A stretch of DNA of 13,013 bases, from positions 36,113 through 49,125 of the forward strand of contig PBNG01000066.1 of assembly GCA_002723015.1 (NCBI GenBank), in the 5' to 3' direction. Positions 1 through 7,860 of this stretch are shown here, in pieces. Positions within the stretch are counted from its first letter, which is position 1. Each line of letters starts with the position of its first letter. A model generated the notes under the pieces. It saw nothing but the letters and a program-made list of their open reading frames with translations. It ran no database searches and was not told where the DNA came from. The position numbers were made by a program, and so were the translations under genes. Source of the stretch: Roseibacillus sp. (lineage in GTDB: Bacteria > Verrucomicrobiota > Verrucomicrobiae > Verrucomicrobiales > Akkermansiaceae).

Positions 1-1583
1 TTCTGCTTGAGCGCAACGGTCGGAGCCCGGTCGGTAATCATTTCACGGATTGGGTCAGAAACGCTCAAGAGCTCAAAGAGCCCCCTCCGTCCCCGGAGAC
101 CGGTTTCTCCGCAGGTTTCGCAGCCTCTTCCCGTATAGAAATGTTTATCCCCCAGTTCGTGTGGTGAAAGCCCTAACTGGTTAAGGACAGCCTCATTAGG
201 CTCATAACTATCGCGACAGTCCTTGCAGATGGTCCTTACAAGACGCTGGGCAAGAACACCCTCAAGCGAGGCCGCCACCAGGAACGGCTCGGTCCCCATG
301 TCGACCAGTCTCGTAACTGATCCTGCTGCATCGTTGGTGTGCAGGGTCGAAAGCACAAGGTGTCCGGTCAGTGACGCCTGAATGGCGATCTGGGCCGTTT
401 CGAGGTCACGTATCTCCCCAACGAGGATCTTATCCGGATCCTGCCGGAGGAATGCGCGAAGAATTCGCGCAAAATTCAGGTCGATGGCTTCGTTGACCGG
501 CACCTGAATGATCCCATCAATATCGTATTCCACCGGGTCTTCGGCTGTGAGCAGCTTGGTATCAATCGTGTTGATCTCCTTGAGGGCGGCATAAAGCGTA
601 GTCGTCTTTCCTGCGCCCGTCGGGCCAGTCACCACGAATATCCCATTAGGCTTCTTGATCGTGTTGTTAACGTAGTCTTCGACGTGCCTTGGCAGACCGA
701 GGACGCTGAGAGACATGTTGACATTCGACCGGTCTAGGACCCGCAGAACCACACTTTCTCCGTAGGAAGTGGGGAGCGAGGAGACACGCAGGTCAACCTG
801 CTGGTCACCGATCTGCTTTACGATCCTGCCATCCTGAGGCACACGGCGCTCAGCGATGTTCATGTTCGACATAACCTTTACCCGGGACAGGATTGGTAAT
901 GCCAGATGGATGGGTGGCGGAGCCATCTCATAGAGTGCTCCATCCACCCGGTAGCGGATCTTGAAGTCTTTCTCGAATGGCTCGAAGTGGATATCTGAAG
1001 CCCGCTCCTTGATTGCCTGATAGATGACCAGGTCCACATAACGTACGATCGGAGCCGAATTAGCCTCGTCAGCCAGTTCCTGCTCCGAGAGCTCCTTACC
1101 GTCATTATCAAGCTCCCCGAGCAACTCGGCCATCGCTGCTCCTTCATCTGCGCCTCCCCCATAGGCCTCATTGATCTTTTTCTCAATGATATGGTCCGGA
1201 GCCACCACGACCTTGATTTCCTTCCCAAGCGCAAACCGGAGATCTTCAGGCGTCTGAGGATTCATCGGGTCAAGGAGGGCTACCGTAATCCCATCCGCGT
1301 CGAAATTGATCGGAAGGGCTCCGTGAAGGCGAGCCATCGGCGCAGGGATGACTGCCAGAAGCTCCTCCGGAGGCACGAATTCAGAGAGGTCTACAAGGTC
1401 TGCTCCTAGCTCCTGTGCAATGATCCCCCACATGTCTTCCCTCGATTGCACCACCTGGAAGTCGGTGAGGATATCCGCAACATCCTTTCCACTGGCTTCG
1501 ATCTCATGAAGCATGTCTTCGGCAAGGGAATTGTCGATCATTCCCCGTGAGACGAAAATGTCCAAGACGTTACGATTTTCCAT
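1..1583 (-). CDS. GspE/PilB-type assembly ATPase, 3' end cut by window edge
   Basis: This is a cytoplasmic hexameric motor ATPase of the type that powers pilin or pseudopilin assembly in type IV pili and type II secretion. I translated 527 codons from the ATG at 1583. Residues 1 to about 150 form the N-terminal (T2SSE_N/MshEN-like) region. The core then shows the ASDIHFEP box, Walker A GPTGAGKTT at residues 320-328, Walker B ILVGEIRD at 386-393, the His box TGHLVLSTLHTND just after it, and the four-cysteine zinc site, CKDC near 452 and CETC near 488. Compared with the paralogue beside it, only about 40 C-terminal residues lie beyond the edge. The start is 25 bases after the stop of that paralogue, so the two are probably co-transcribed. 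No Shine-Dalgarno sequence precedes the ATG. The zinc site and N-domain favour GspE/PilB over the retraction ATPase PilT. Pilus versus secretion role cannot be told here. Confidence 0.93.
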   Translation of the reverse strand, partial: MENRNVLDIFVSRGMIDNSLAEDMLHEIEASGKDVADILTDFQVVQSREDMWGIIAQELGADLVDLSEFVPPEELLAVIPAPMARLHGALPINFDADGITVALLDPMNPQTPEDLRFALGKEIKVVVAPDHIIEKKINEAYGGGADEGAAMAELLGELDNDGKELSEQELADEANSAPIVRYVDLVIYQAIKERASDIHFEPFEKDFKIRYRVDGALYEMAPPPIHLALPILSRVKVMSNMNIAERRVPQDGRIVKQIGDQQVDLRVSSLPTSYGESVVLRVLDRSNVNMSLSVLGLPRHVEDYVNNTIKKPNGIFVVTGPTGAGKTTTLYAALKEINTIDTKLLTAEDPVEYDIDGIIQVPVNEAIDLNFARILRAFLRQDPDKILVGEIRDLETAQIAIQASLTGHLVLSTLHTNDAAGSVTRLVDMGTEPFLVAASLEGVLAQRLVRTICKDCRDSYEPNEAVLNQLGLSPHELGDKHFYTGRGCETCGETGLRGRRGLFELLSVSDPIREMITDRAPTVALKQ

Positions 1584-1608
1584 TAGTGTCAGGTGAGATA
1601 GGTTCTAT

Positions 1609-3294
1609 TCAATCCGCGTCGGACATTGTCACTGAGATGACCTCGGAAGCCGACGTGACACCCGCAAGCACCTTCCTGATGCCGTCCTCGCGCAGTGTTC
1701 GCATACCCAGCTCACGGGCTCGGCGCCTTAACTGGGGTGTACTCAGGTTTTCGTTGATGAGGTGCCGCACTTCATCATCTACCTTGAAGATCTCAAAGAT
1801 CCCCTGACGTCCCCGGTATCCCCCCTGCCTGCAGGTATCGCATGCACCCGGGCCCATGATGGTGCTTTCCGTCAGTTGCGCAGCATCCAATCGAAGCATC
1901 CGCATCTCTCCCTCCGAGAGCTCGGCCGAACCCTTGCAATCCTTGCAAAGTGCCCGGACGAGGCGCTGGGCCATGATTGCCCGCACTGCGGAAGCGATCA
2001 GGAAGCGCTGGACTCCGATATCTGCCAGGCGGGCTACCGCGCTTGGCGCATCATTGGTGTGAAGAGTTGAGAACACAAGGTGCCCTGTGAGCGATGCATT
2101 GATTGCAATATTGGCCGTTTCGACATCACGAATCTCACCAACCATGATGATGTTTGGAGCCTGTCTCAACATTGCCCGCAGGGCGGCCGCGAAGGTCATC
2201 CCAATGTCTGATTTCACCATCACCTGATTAATACCAGGAAGCTGATATTCGATGGGGTCCTCGACCGTGATGATCTTTCGGTCCGGCTTGTTAATGTAAT
2301 TCAAACAGGCGTAGAGCGTAGTTGTCTTTCCAGACCCGGTCGGCCCGGTTACAAGAATGATTCCATCCGGCAGGCCCATCATTTCCCGCATGATAGCCTC
2401 GTCGTCCGTAAAGAATCCAAGCTCGGGTAACCCGAGCAGCAGAGAGGACTTATCGAGAATCCGCATCACGATGCTCTCGCCGTGGTTACTCGGAACCGTA
2501 GAGACCCGGAGGTCCACTTCCTTGCCGCCGATCCTCATTTGTATTCGGCCGTCCTGAGGGACCCGCTTTTCTGCGATACTCATGGTCCCGCTCATCACCT
2601 TGACCCGGGCCACGATTGCTGGCAGCAGGCGCTTCGGATGACTGTCGACCTCCACCAGTCGTCCGTCGACGCGGAATCGAATACGCAGAGTGGTCTCCAG
2701 CGGCTCCACATGAATATCAGAGGCACGCATCCGGAAGGCTTCGAGAAGCATGTTTGAAACCATCCTGATGATCGGGGCATCATTGGCATCGGCCTCCTCG
2801 GATTCGCCTTCGGTGATAACCGTAAACGAAGTCCCACTATCGGCCTCTTCTGATTCTACTCCGTAGTTATCGTGAAGCACTTTTGCAATTGCCGAGGGGG
2901 TGGAAGAGACGAAGGTGACCACACGCCCCACCACGTGTGGGAGACTATCGAGCGTTTCAAAATCCAAGGCGTCTGCAACCGCTACCGTCATGTCGGCCCC
3001 ATCATCCTGAAGCGGAACAGCGTTAAATCGCTGGGCGATCTCCACGTCCATGGCCTGAAAGAGATGCTCCGTGAAATGGTGCCCACCCAGGTCCATATAA
3101 TCAATCGCTGCTTCTTCCGCGATTGTCCGGGCAACCTTCTCTTCGGTCAGGTCACCCACCGCCACAAGCAGGTCGACAACTCCCTGATTAGGACTCACTC
3201 CATCACGCGCCTTCTCGATCTCTTCCGGGGTTACAACCCCGCCTTTGACCAGCAACTCGCTGAGATAGTCTTGATTTGAATACACGATGGGCAA
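1609..3294 (-). CDS. GspE/PilB-type assembly ATPase, complete paralogue
   Basis: This is a full-length extension motor ATPase of the PilB/GspE family (561 residues, normal for the family). Residues 10 to about 145 form an MshEN-like N-domain. The catalytic core carries ASDIHVEP (191-198), Walker A GPTGSGKT (317-324), Walker B IIMVGEIRD (382-390), the His box GHLVFSTLHTND (404-415) and a zinc site with C450/C453 and C485/C488. Both N-domain helical repeats lack the Arg-Leu-Gly motif used by MshE-type proteins to bind c-di-GMP, so that function is doubtful. The start is uncertain. The longest frame begins with TTG at 3294; a GTG three codons later (3285) would give MYSNQDYLSELL, which looks more like a natural N-terminus. 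Neither has a Shine-Dalgarno sequence, and the frame closes upstream without an ATG. It lies 83 bases after ybeY and 25 before the second ATPase. Confidence 0.94.
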   Translation of the reverse strand: MPIVYSNQDYLSELLVKGGVVTPEEIEKARDGVSPNQGVVDLLVAVGDLTEEKVARTIAEEAAIDYMDLGGHHFTEHLFQAMDVEIAQRFNAVPLQDDGADMTVAVADALDFETLDSLPHVVGRVVTFVSSTPSAIAKVLHDNYGVESEEADSGTSFTVITEGESEEADANDAPIIRMVSNMLLEAFRMRASDIHVEPLETTLRIRFRVDGRLVEVDSHPKRLLPAIVARVKVMSGTMSIAEKRVPQDGRIQMRIGGKEVDLRVSTVPSNHGESIVMRILDKSSLLLGLPELGFFTDDEAIMREMMGLPDGIILVTGPTGSGKTTTLYACLNYINKPDRKIITVEDPIEYQLPGINQVMVKSDIGMTFAAALRAMLRQAPNIIMVGEIRDVETANIAINASLTGHLVFSTLHTNDAPSAVARLADIGVQRFLIASAVRAIMAQRLVRALCKDCKGSAELSEGEMRMLRLDAAQLTESTIMGPGACDTCRQGGYRGRQGIFEIFKVDDEVRHLINENLSTPQLRRRARELGMRTLREDGIRKVLAGVTSASEVISVTMSDAD

Positions 3295-3310
3295 CAGGTA
3301 GGTATCGCCC

Positions 3311-3342
3311 CGGGAAGCCCGAGAGGGGGTCGCGGGGCGCGA
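3311..3342 (-). other. two small GC-rich hairpins between ybeY and the first ATPase
   Basis: The 83-base gap (3295-3377) holds two perfect short stems, CGGG/CCCG around AAG (3311-3321) and TCGCG/CGCGA around GGG (3330-3342). On the minus strand they would lie in the leader of the ATPase mRNA. Neither is followed by a T-run, so an intrinsic terminator is unlikely. They may hinder readthrough, stabilise the RNA, or be chance in GC-rich DNA. I found no convincing promoter in the gap. Confidence 0.25.
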
Positions 3343-3377
3343 GAAAGATGCTCAAGCAGGCAACAATTGGCAATCCT

Positions 3378-3857
3378 CTATTTGGCCTCTGCATCACCCA
3401 ATCGGCGCGCCTCGGGCAGCCCTGCGAGAAGGCCATCCTGGAGAGCTTCCATTTCTTCCCTCGAGCCGGGCGTATCATCCTCATATCCTGCGAGATGGAG
3501 TATCCCGTGCACCAGATATAAGGAGATTTCACGCTCAAGCACCGAATCGAACTCTCTCGCCTGCCGTTGTGCAGTCTCAACGCTGATCAGTATTTCTCCC
3601 TGACGACCGTAGGGAAACGTGATCACATCAGTCGGTTCTGGATTGTCCATGAATTGTGCATGCACACCAGAAATAGCCTCATCGTTTATCAGCGAAACCT
3701 CGACTGATTCCGGAAGATTCACCCTTGCCAGATTCCTCGCCGCCAGCTCGTCAAGGGCTGTCTCTCCCGCAAGTCGCAGGCTTCCTAGGAATTCACCCGA
3801 AAATTGGAAGCCAGATTGCCGGTCATGGATTCGAACCCGGCCGTCAGCACTACTCAC
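3378..3857 (-). CDS. ybeY: endoribonuclease YbeY, rRNA maturation factor
   Basis: YbeY is a cytoplasmic zinc protein needed for 16S rRNA 3'-end maturation and ribosome quality control. The 159-residue product has the family signature NPEPTDVITFP (72-82) and the zinc box beginning HGILHLAGYEDD at H117. The usual box is H-x3-H-x5-H. Here H117 and H121 are present but the third position, 127, is Asp. The start is GTG at 3857: the frame has a stop two codons upstream and no later ATG near the N-terminus. A GAGG lies almost on top of the start, too close to be a good ribosome site. It begins 12 bases after the HD-protein stop, so translational coupling is likely. Its place after phoH and the HD gene matches B. 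subtilis yqfG and supports the call. Function is sure at family level; catalytic state is less so because of the Asp. Confidence 0.94.
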   Translation of the reverse strand: MSSADGRVRIHDRQSGFQFSGEFLGSLRLAGETALDELAARNLARVNLPESVEVSLINDEAISGVHAQFMDNPEPTDVITFPYGRQGEILISVETAQRQAREFDSVLEREISLYLVHGILHLAGYEDDTPGSREEMEALQDGLLAGLPEARRLGDAEAK

Positions 3858-3869
3858 ACCTCATCATGC

Positions 3870-5540
3870 TCAGGATTCTCCAGACACCTTGCGTCGGTGC
3901 TTCTCCAGTTCTTCTACAGGCACCACATTCTTCACCTTTCCTCCTGATGTCGCATCATCTGCAACCTCTGCAACCGCGGACTTCTCCCGCTTCGGGTAGT
4001 CGATCCGACTGTGCATCATACTCTGAAGCGTCTTCGTGAAACTTTCCCGGGTCTTTTTCAGATCCCTCACGGTCAGGCCGCAGTTGTCAAGTTGACCCTC
4101 CTTGATTCGGCCGAAGACAATTTCGTCCACGAGACTTTTGATTTTACCGGGCGTAGGCTTCTTCAGGGTGCGCGCCGCACTTTCAACCGCATCGGCGAGC
4201 GATATTACGCCGCTCTCCCTTGTCTGAGGAGTTGGACCCGGATAACGGAAATTTTTCGCATCCACCACCGGAAGATCCTCAGGATTCTCCAGACCCTCCT
4301 CGACCTTCTCCTGCTCGAGCCTTCTCTGCTCCTCCGCTTTCTTGTAGAAGTAGTAGACAAGTGAATCCCCATGGTGCTCCCGAATCACATCAACTATTCT
4401 GGGATTCAGCTTGTTCTTTATCGCCATATCAACGCCGTCCTTTACATGAGCTATGATGACGAGAGCGCTCATGGTCGGAGTCAACGCATCGTGAGGATTA
4501 CTCTCTCCCTGATTCTCAATGAAGTATGCCGGCTTCTTGAGCTTTCCGATATCATGAAAATACGAGCAAACTCTGCACATCATTGGATTAGCGCCGATTT
4601 TTTCAGCCGCGGTCTCCGACAACGAGGCCACCACCATGCTATGATGAAAGGTACCCGGGGCCTCAAGTTGCATGCGACGTAGAAGCTTGTGGTTCAAATC
4701 ACTCAGCTCGAGCCAACTGATATCCGTTGTGAGGCTGAAGGCCGACTCCAGCAATGGAAGAAGGCCGCTCACGATCATCCCGGTTACAAGACCGATACCG
4801 AAGGCGCTGACAACTTCGACAGCGAGAAGCTGCCATTCAAGAAGGCCCCCACCCGAGAGCGAACCCAGGCTGATCATCCCGAAAGAGGAGGCGGCCAGCA
4901 CCGCAGCTCCACCAATGTAGAATCCTGCCCTGAGAAGTCGTCCCCGCTTGCGAACCTGAAGTGTTACAAGGACAGCGACGAGACCACAAACGGCACTCAT
5001 GACCACATAAGACAGCACCGATTGCTGCGGCATGAGGAAGGCTCCGAGAAGCGAAGCGGTTCCCACTGCGTAAAGTCCTACGCCCGTCCCCAGAAGTACC
5101 GCCAGGATCATGGGCGCAAACGCATAGGGAACGAGGAGCAGCTTGAAGGATTCGCCAAGAGCTGGATTTGCCTCGGCCATGACGGTGACAAGCCAGGTCA
5201 GCAAGAGCTGAAACGCGAGACCAAGAAGAACAAGAAAAACGTGGCTATTACGCCCGGTTACCTTCCTGCAAAGGATCTCAAATAAGGCGAGGGATATTCC
5301 ACATGCGACCAGAAAGGAGAACAAGGTACCGACACCCTCCTCCTGGCCAGTTGCTCCGGAGTCATTAAAGGCAAGAGATGCCGCAAAAAGGGTGAACAAC
5401 AGGTAGAGCCCGTAGCGGACGCCGCTGCTACCATCCAAGCGTAGGATCAACGCCCGATCGGCATAAGTACGGCGCTTTTTTCCGGAGGAAAGGCCCTGCT
5501 GGGTGAGGCGGCGGCGCCTGATGGAATCGAAGAGTTCCAT
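3870..5540 (-). CDS. PgpH/YqfF-type membrane HD-domain phosphohydrolase, short form
   Basis: This is an integral membrane HD-domain phosphodiesterase resembling Firmicutes PgpH/YqfF, which hydrolyses c-di-AMP to pApA. A basic cytoplasmic N-terminus is followed by about eight hydrophobic segments between residues 42 and 262. The cytosolic HD domain has HH at 299-300, HDIGK at 329-333, YFIENQ (339-344), NPH (348-350), AHVKDG (364-369), EHHG (388-391) and SLADAVE (447-453). These are the metal-ligand and signature positions of the 7TMR-HD family. At 556 residues it is well short of PgpH (about 700). Only a dozen residues separate the first two membrane segments, so the large extracytoplasmic 7TMR-HDED sensor domain is absent. 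The start is ATG at 5540, with no Shine-Dalgarno sequence. It lies between phoH and ybeY, as yqfF does in B. subtilis. The c-di-AMP substrate is inferred from homology only. Confidence 0.9.
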   Translation of the reverse strand: MELFDSIRRRRLTQQGLSSGKKRRTYADRALILRLDGSSGVRYGLYLLFTLFAASLAFNDSGATGQEEGVGTLFSFLVACGISLALFEILCRKVTGRNSHVFLVLLGLAFQLLLTWLVTVMAEANPALGESFKLLLVPYAFAPMILAVLLGTGVGLYAVGTASLLGAFLMPQQSVLSYVVMSAVCGLVAVLVTLQVRKRGRLLRAGFYIGGAAVLAASSFGMISLGSLSGGGLLEWQLLAVEVVSAFGIGLVTGMIVSGLLPLLESAFSLTTDISWLELSDLNHKLLRRMQLEAPGTFHHSMVVASLSETAAEKIGANPMMCRVCSYFHDIGKLKKPAYFIENQGESNPHDALTPTMSALVIIAHVKDGVDMAIKNKLNPRIVDVIREHHGDSLVYYFYKKAEEQRRLEQEKVEEGLENPEDLPVVDAKNFRYPGPTPQTRESGVISLADAVESAARTLKKPTPGKIKSLVDEIVFGRIKEGQLDNCGLTVRDLKKTRESFTKTLQSMMHSRIDYPKREKSAVAEVADDATSGGKVKNVVPVEELEKHRRKVSGES

Positions 5541-5650
5541 GAATAGGGTGGGACGTTCGGGACGGGGTTTTGTGTCGAGACCCCCGCACGGCGGGGTGAT
5601 TTATATGGCTCCGAGTTGGAAATTTCAATGCGATTCAAGATCCCGCTGCG
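5541..5650 (-). other. phoH to HD-gene spacer with a 6-bp hairpin
   Basis: This 110-base spacer inside the operon holds one perfect stem, CCCCGC/GCGGGG around a three-base loop (5582-5596). On the transcribed minus strand no T-run follows, so it is not a standard terminator. It could partly attenuate expression of the HD gene relative to phoH. I see no open frame or clear promoter in the spacer. Confidence 0.3.
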
Positions 5651-6664
5651 TCAGAATGTCTCGCCGCCAGTCTTGCGAGCCCCATTTTTATTGGTATTTC
5701 TGTAATTTTCGTATGCGTCAATTATTTCACTCACGACCTCGTGCCGGACCACATCACCTCTCGAGAATCGAACGAATTGTACCCCGGGAACGTCTTCCAT
5801 GGCTGCTTCAGCCTCGATAAGGCCCGAAGGAATGCCGTCCCCGAGGTCAACCTGACTGCCATCACCCGTCACCACGCAGGATGAGCCTTCGCCAAGTCGA
5901 GTCAGCAGCATGAACATTTGTTCCCGTGTCGTGTTCTGAGCCTCGTCAAGGATTACGCATGAATTAGCCAGAGTTCGTCCGCGCATGTATGCCAGGGGAG
6001 CAATTTCAATCGTTCCATCCTCGAGGTAACGTGTCCCCTGCTCAGGTTCGAGGAGATCGTGGATGGCATCGTAAAGGGGACGAAGATAGGGTGCCACCTT
6101 CTCCTGAAGATCCCCCGGTAGAAACCCGAGAGCCTCCCCTGCCTCGACTGCCGGTCGAGTAAGGACCACCCTAGTGATGTCCCCCGTCTTAAGGCGATAC
6201 AAAGCCATCGCCATCGCCAGATAAGTTTTCCCGGTTCCTGCCGGTCCAATGCCAAAAACCACAGGATGCGATTCCATTGCCCTTAGGTATTCAAGTTGGC
6301 GCGCACTTCGAGGACTGACCGCCCTGCGCGTCCGTGAACCGAGCAACCGGGTTGCGGTCAGCTCCGTGAGGCCTGTCGACTGCCTTCCAGCCACCATGTC
6401 GACTGCCTGCCGGAAATCTCTTCTTTCAATCGTCACACCTGAACGACGAGCCTGCTCAAGATCGGCAAATAATGTTTTAGCCATGCCAAGACCTGTCCTT
6501 GGACCACTGAAGAGAATCCACCCATCCCGAGTCACTACCCTAAGTCCAAGCGCCTTTTCAATATAGCTGACTTCCCTTGGGTCGTTTGCAAACAGCGAGT
6601 GAAGGAAGTGCGGGGTTTCAAATTCCAGTTTCAACTGATCGTCTGGAACAATGGGGGAGCTCAT
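5651..6664 (-). CDS. phoH: PhoH-family ATPase
   Basis: PhoH-family (PhoH/YbeZ-like) cytoplasmic P-loop ATPases are linked to RNA metabolism and in many bacteria work with YbeY. The 337-residue product has an N-terminal KH-like segment (about 1-95), Walker A GPAGTGKT (140-147), the family motif LTRPAVEAGEALGFLPGD (168-185), Walker B VILDEAQNTT (237-246) and TGDGSQVDL (266-274). I chose ATG at 6664. A longer frame starting with TTG at 6700 adds only 12 residues, whereas the ATG has GAGAG six bases upstream. The gene starts 47 bases after trhO and is followed by the HD gene and ybeY, the same order as phoH-yqfF-yqfG in B. subtilis. Functional partnership with YbeY is inferred from this context and from what is known of the family. 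Nothing is missing from the ATPase motifs. Confidence 0.95.
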   Translation of the reverse strand: MSSPIVPDDQLKLEFETPHFLHSLFANDPREVSYIEKALGLRVVTRDGWILFSGPRTGLGMAKTLFADLEQARRSGVTIERRDFRQAVDMVAGRQSTGLTELTATRLLGSRTRRAVSPRSARQLEYLRAMESHPVVFGIGPAGTGKTYLAMAMALYRLKTGDITRVVLTRPAVEAGEALGFLPGDLQEKVAPYLRPLYDAIHDLLEPEQGTRYLEDGTIEIAPLAYMRGRTLANSCVILDEAQNTTREQMFMLLTRLGEGSSCVVTGDGSQVDLGDGIPSGLIEAEAAMEDVPGVQFVRFSRGDVVRHEVVSEIIDAYENYRNTNKNGARKTGGETF

Positions 6665-6711
6665 AAAATTCTCTCGGGGTTCTGGCCTTATGGTTCTCAA
6701 TACACAAGTCC

Positions 6712-7692
6712 TCAGTCACATCCGATGCCCAACGCTGCCTGAGACAGGACGGATGCTTCCTCACATCCGCTACTACAGAAACGCCCCCTATCTCCCTCGC
6801 AGGAATCACAACAGAAAAACTGACTATTACAGCGACTCCATTCACAATTGACATAGCGATCCGAAGGTTCTCCGCAAACCTGGCAGCGGGAGATCACCCT
6901 GGAACCGTCGGTGTGATTGACCTCCACTGCTACTCGTTCATCAAAGACATAACACTTACCCACGAACCCTTCCCCCCTTACCTTGGCTTCTTTGCCGTAT
7001 GAAACAATACCGCCATCGAGCTGATACACCTCAGAAAAACCCTCCCGCAGCAGGAAGCCACTAAATTTTTCACACCGAATTCCTCCCGTGCAGTAGGTCA
7101 TTATTTTTTTCCCCTCAAGACTCTCCCTGTTTTCCCTCACCCAGTCCGGCAAGTCGCGAAAATTGTCCACCGGGGGGAGAAGGGCTCCCTCAAAATGTCC
7201 CAGCTCCCACTCGTACTGATTACGCGCATCTACCATCACGGTGTCCTTGCTGTTCATCAAATCCCGCCACTGCGACGGCGAGAGATACTCGCCCGTGGTT
7301 TCGCAGGGTGAGAAATCTCCTTCGCGCAAACCGAGGGTCACCACCTCTTCCCTCAATTTGATACTCAGCCTTGGAAATGCATGTCCCATTGCAGGATCTA
7401 CCTTGAACTCTATTCCTTTGGTCCTGGGGTCCTCGCTTAAAATCTCCATATAGCTGTCTATCTTCTCCCGCTGACCTGACACCGTTCCATTGAGCCCCTC
7501 TGCTGCTACAAGAATACGACCTCGCAATCCCAGATCCTCACACAATGCACGATGTTCTGCCGCATACGCTGCCGCATCCTCAAGCGGGCGGTAGAGGTAA
7601 TAGAGCAATATCTGGTGGGATTCGGTGCCGATACCTGATTTCAGTCTGGAGCTCCTCGCCTTGCCAGTTCCAAATTGTATTGCGAGAAACAT
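6712..7692 (-). CDS. trhO: tRNA uridine(34) hydroxylase TrhO (YceA family, rhodanese domain)
   Basis: TrhO uses O2 to hydroxylate U34 of certain tRNAs to 5-hydroxyuridine, the precursor of cmo5U-type wobble bases. The 326-residue product has the N-terminal acylphosphatase-like domain (LYYLYRPLED from 30, AAEGLNGTVSG 63-73), a rhodanese domain from about residue 150 (VDARNQYEWELGHF) and the hallmark TYCTGGIRCEKFSGFLL (199-215), where C201 is the expected catalytic cysteine. The C-terminus is a cysteine cluster (C270, C273, C283, C288, C294, C295, C298, C306, C310), as in long members of the family, probably binding metal. About 28 residues precede the usual domain start. I chose ATG at 7692 because GGAGG stands five bases upstream; a GTG at 7713 would add seven residues upstream of that site. 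It heads the minus-strand block and diverges from hisS. Confidence 0.95.
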   Translation of the reverse strand: MFLAIQFGTGKARSSRLKSGIGTESHQILLYYLYRPLEDAAAYAAEHRALCEDLGLRGRILVAAEGLNGTVSGQREKIDSYMEILSEDPRTKGIEFKVDPAMGHAFPRLSIKLREEVVTLGLREGDFSPCETTGEYLSPSQWRDLMNSKDTVMVDARNQYEWELGHFEGALLPPVDNFRDLPDWVRENRESLEGKKIMTYCTGGIRCEKFSGFLLREGFSEVYQLDGGIVSYGKEAKVRGEGFVGKCYVFDERVAVEVNHTDGSRVISRCQVCGEPSDRYVNCEWSRCNSQFFCCDSCEGDRGRFCSSGCEEASVLSQAALGIGCD

Positions 7693-7696
7693 TACC

Positions 7697-7702
7697 ACCT
7701 CC
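7697..7702 (-). promoter_or_regulatory. strong ribosome binding site of trhO
   Basis: On the minus strand this reads GGAGGT, four bases before the ATG at 7692 (GGAGG with a five-base spacer). It decides the trhO start in favour of that ATG over the upstream GTG at 7713. It is the only full Shine-Dalgarno sequence I found among the gene starts in this window. Confidence 0.75.
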
Positions 7703-7832
7703 AAACGACCCACATCCTGCTCAGCGGTCCCTCGCGAGCGGCCCCCTACACATCGGACATCCGGTCAAATCAGCCCTTTCCAAACCCGGAAATTAAGATT
7801 TCTCGCCAAATTCCAGATTCTACCCTCGATTC

Positions 7833-7860
7833 TCGACAAGCGATTCAAGGGCTCTATCCT
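7833..7860 (+). promoter_or_regulatory. candidate sigma70-like promoter of hisS
   Basis: TCGACA (7833-7838) and TATCCT (7855-7860) are separated by 16 bases and match the -35 and -10 consensus at 5 and 4 of 6 positions. The predicted transcript would start near 7867, leaving a leader of about 14 bases before the hisS ATG. Such a short leader fits the lack of a Shine-Dalgarno sequence. The match is modest and could be chance. Confidence 0.35.

Noticed and set aside
3822..3845. Minus-strand GGGTTCGAATCC looks like a tRNA T-arm
   Set aside because: Only two closing base pairs form around the loop, no acceptor or anticodon arm fits, and it lies within the first codons of ybeY.
3378..3857. YbeY as a pseudogene because of the missing third His
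   Set aside because: The frame is intact, other signatures are conserved and it sits in its conserved operon, so substitution is more likely than decay.
4689..5285. 198-codon plus-strand open frame
   Set aside because: It is antisense to the membrane part of the HD gene; the hydrophilic, Lys/Glu-rich product is what antisense of hydrophobic codons gives, with no recognisable domain.
5582..5596. Intrinsic terminator between phoH and the HD gene
   Set aside because: The stem is perfect but only 6 bp, with no T-run on either strand.
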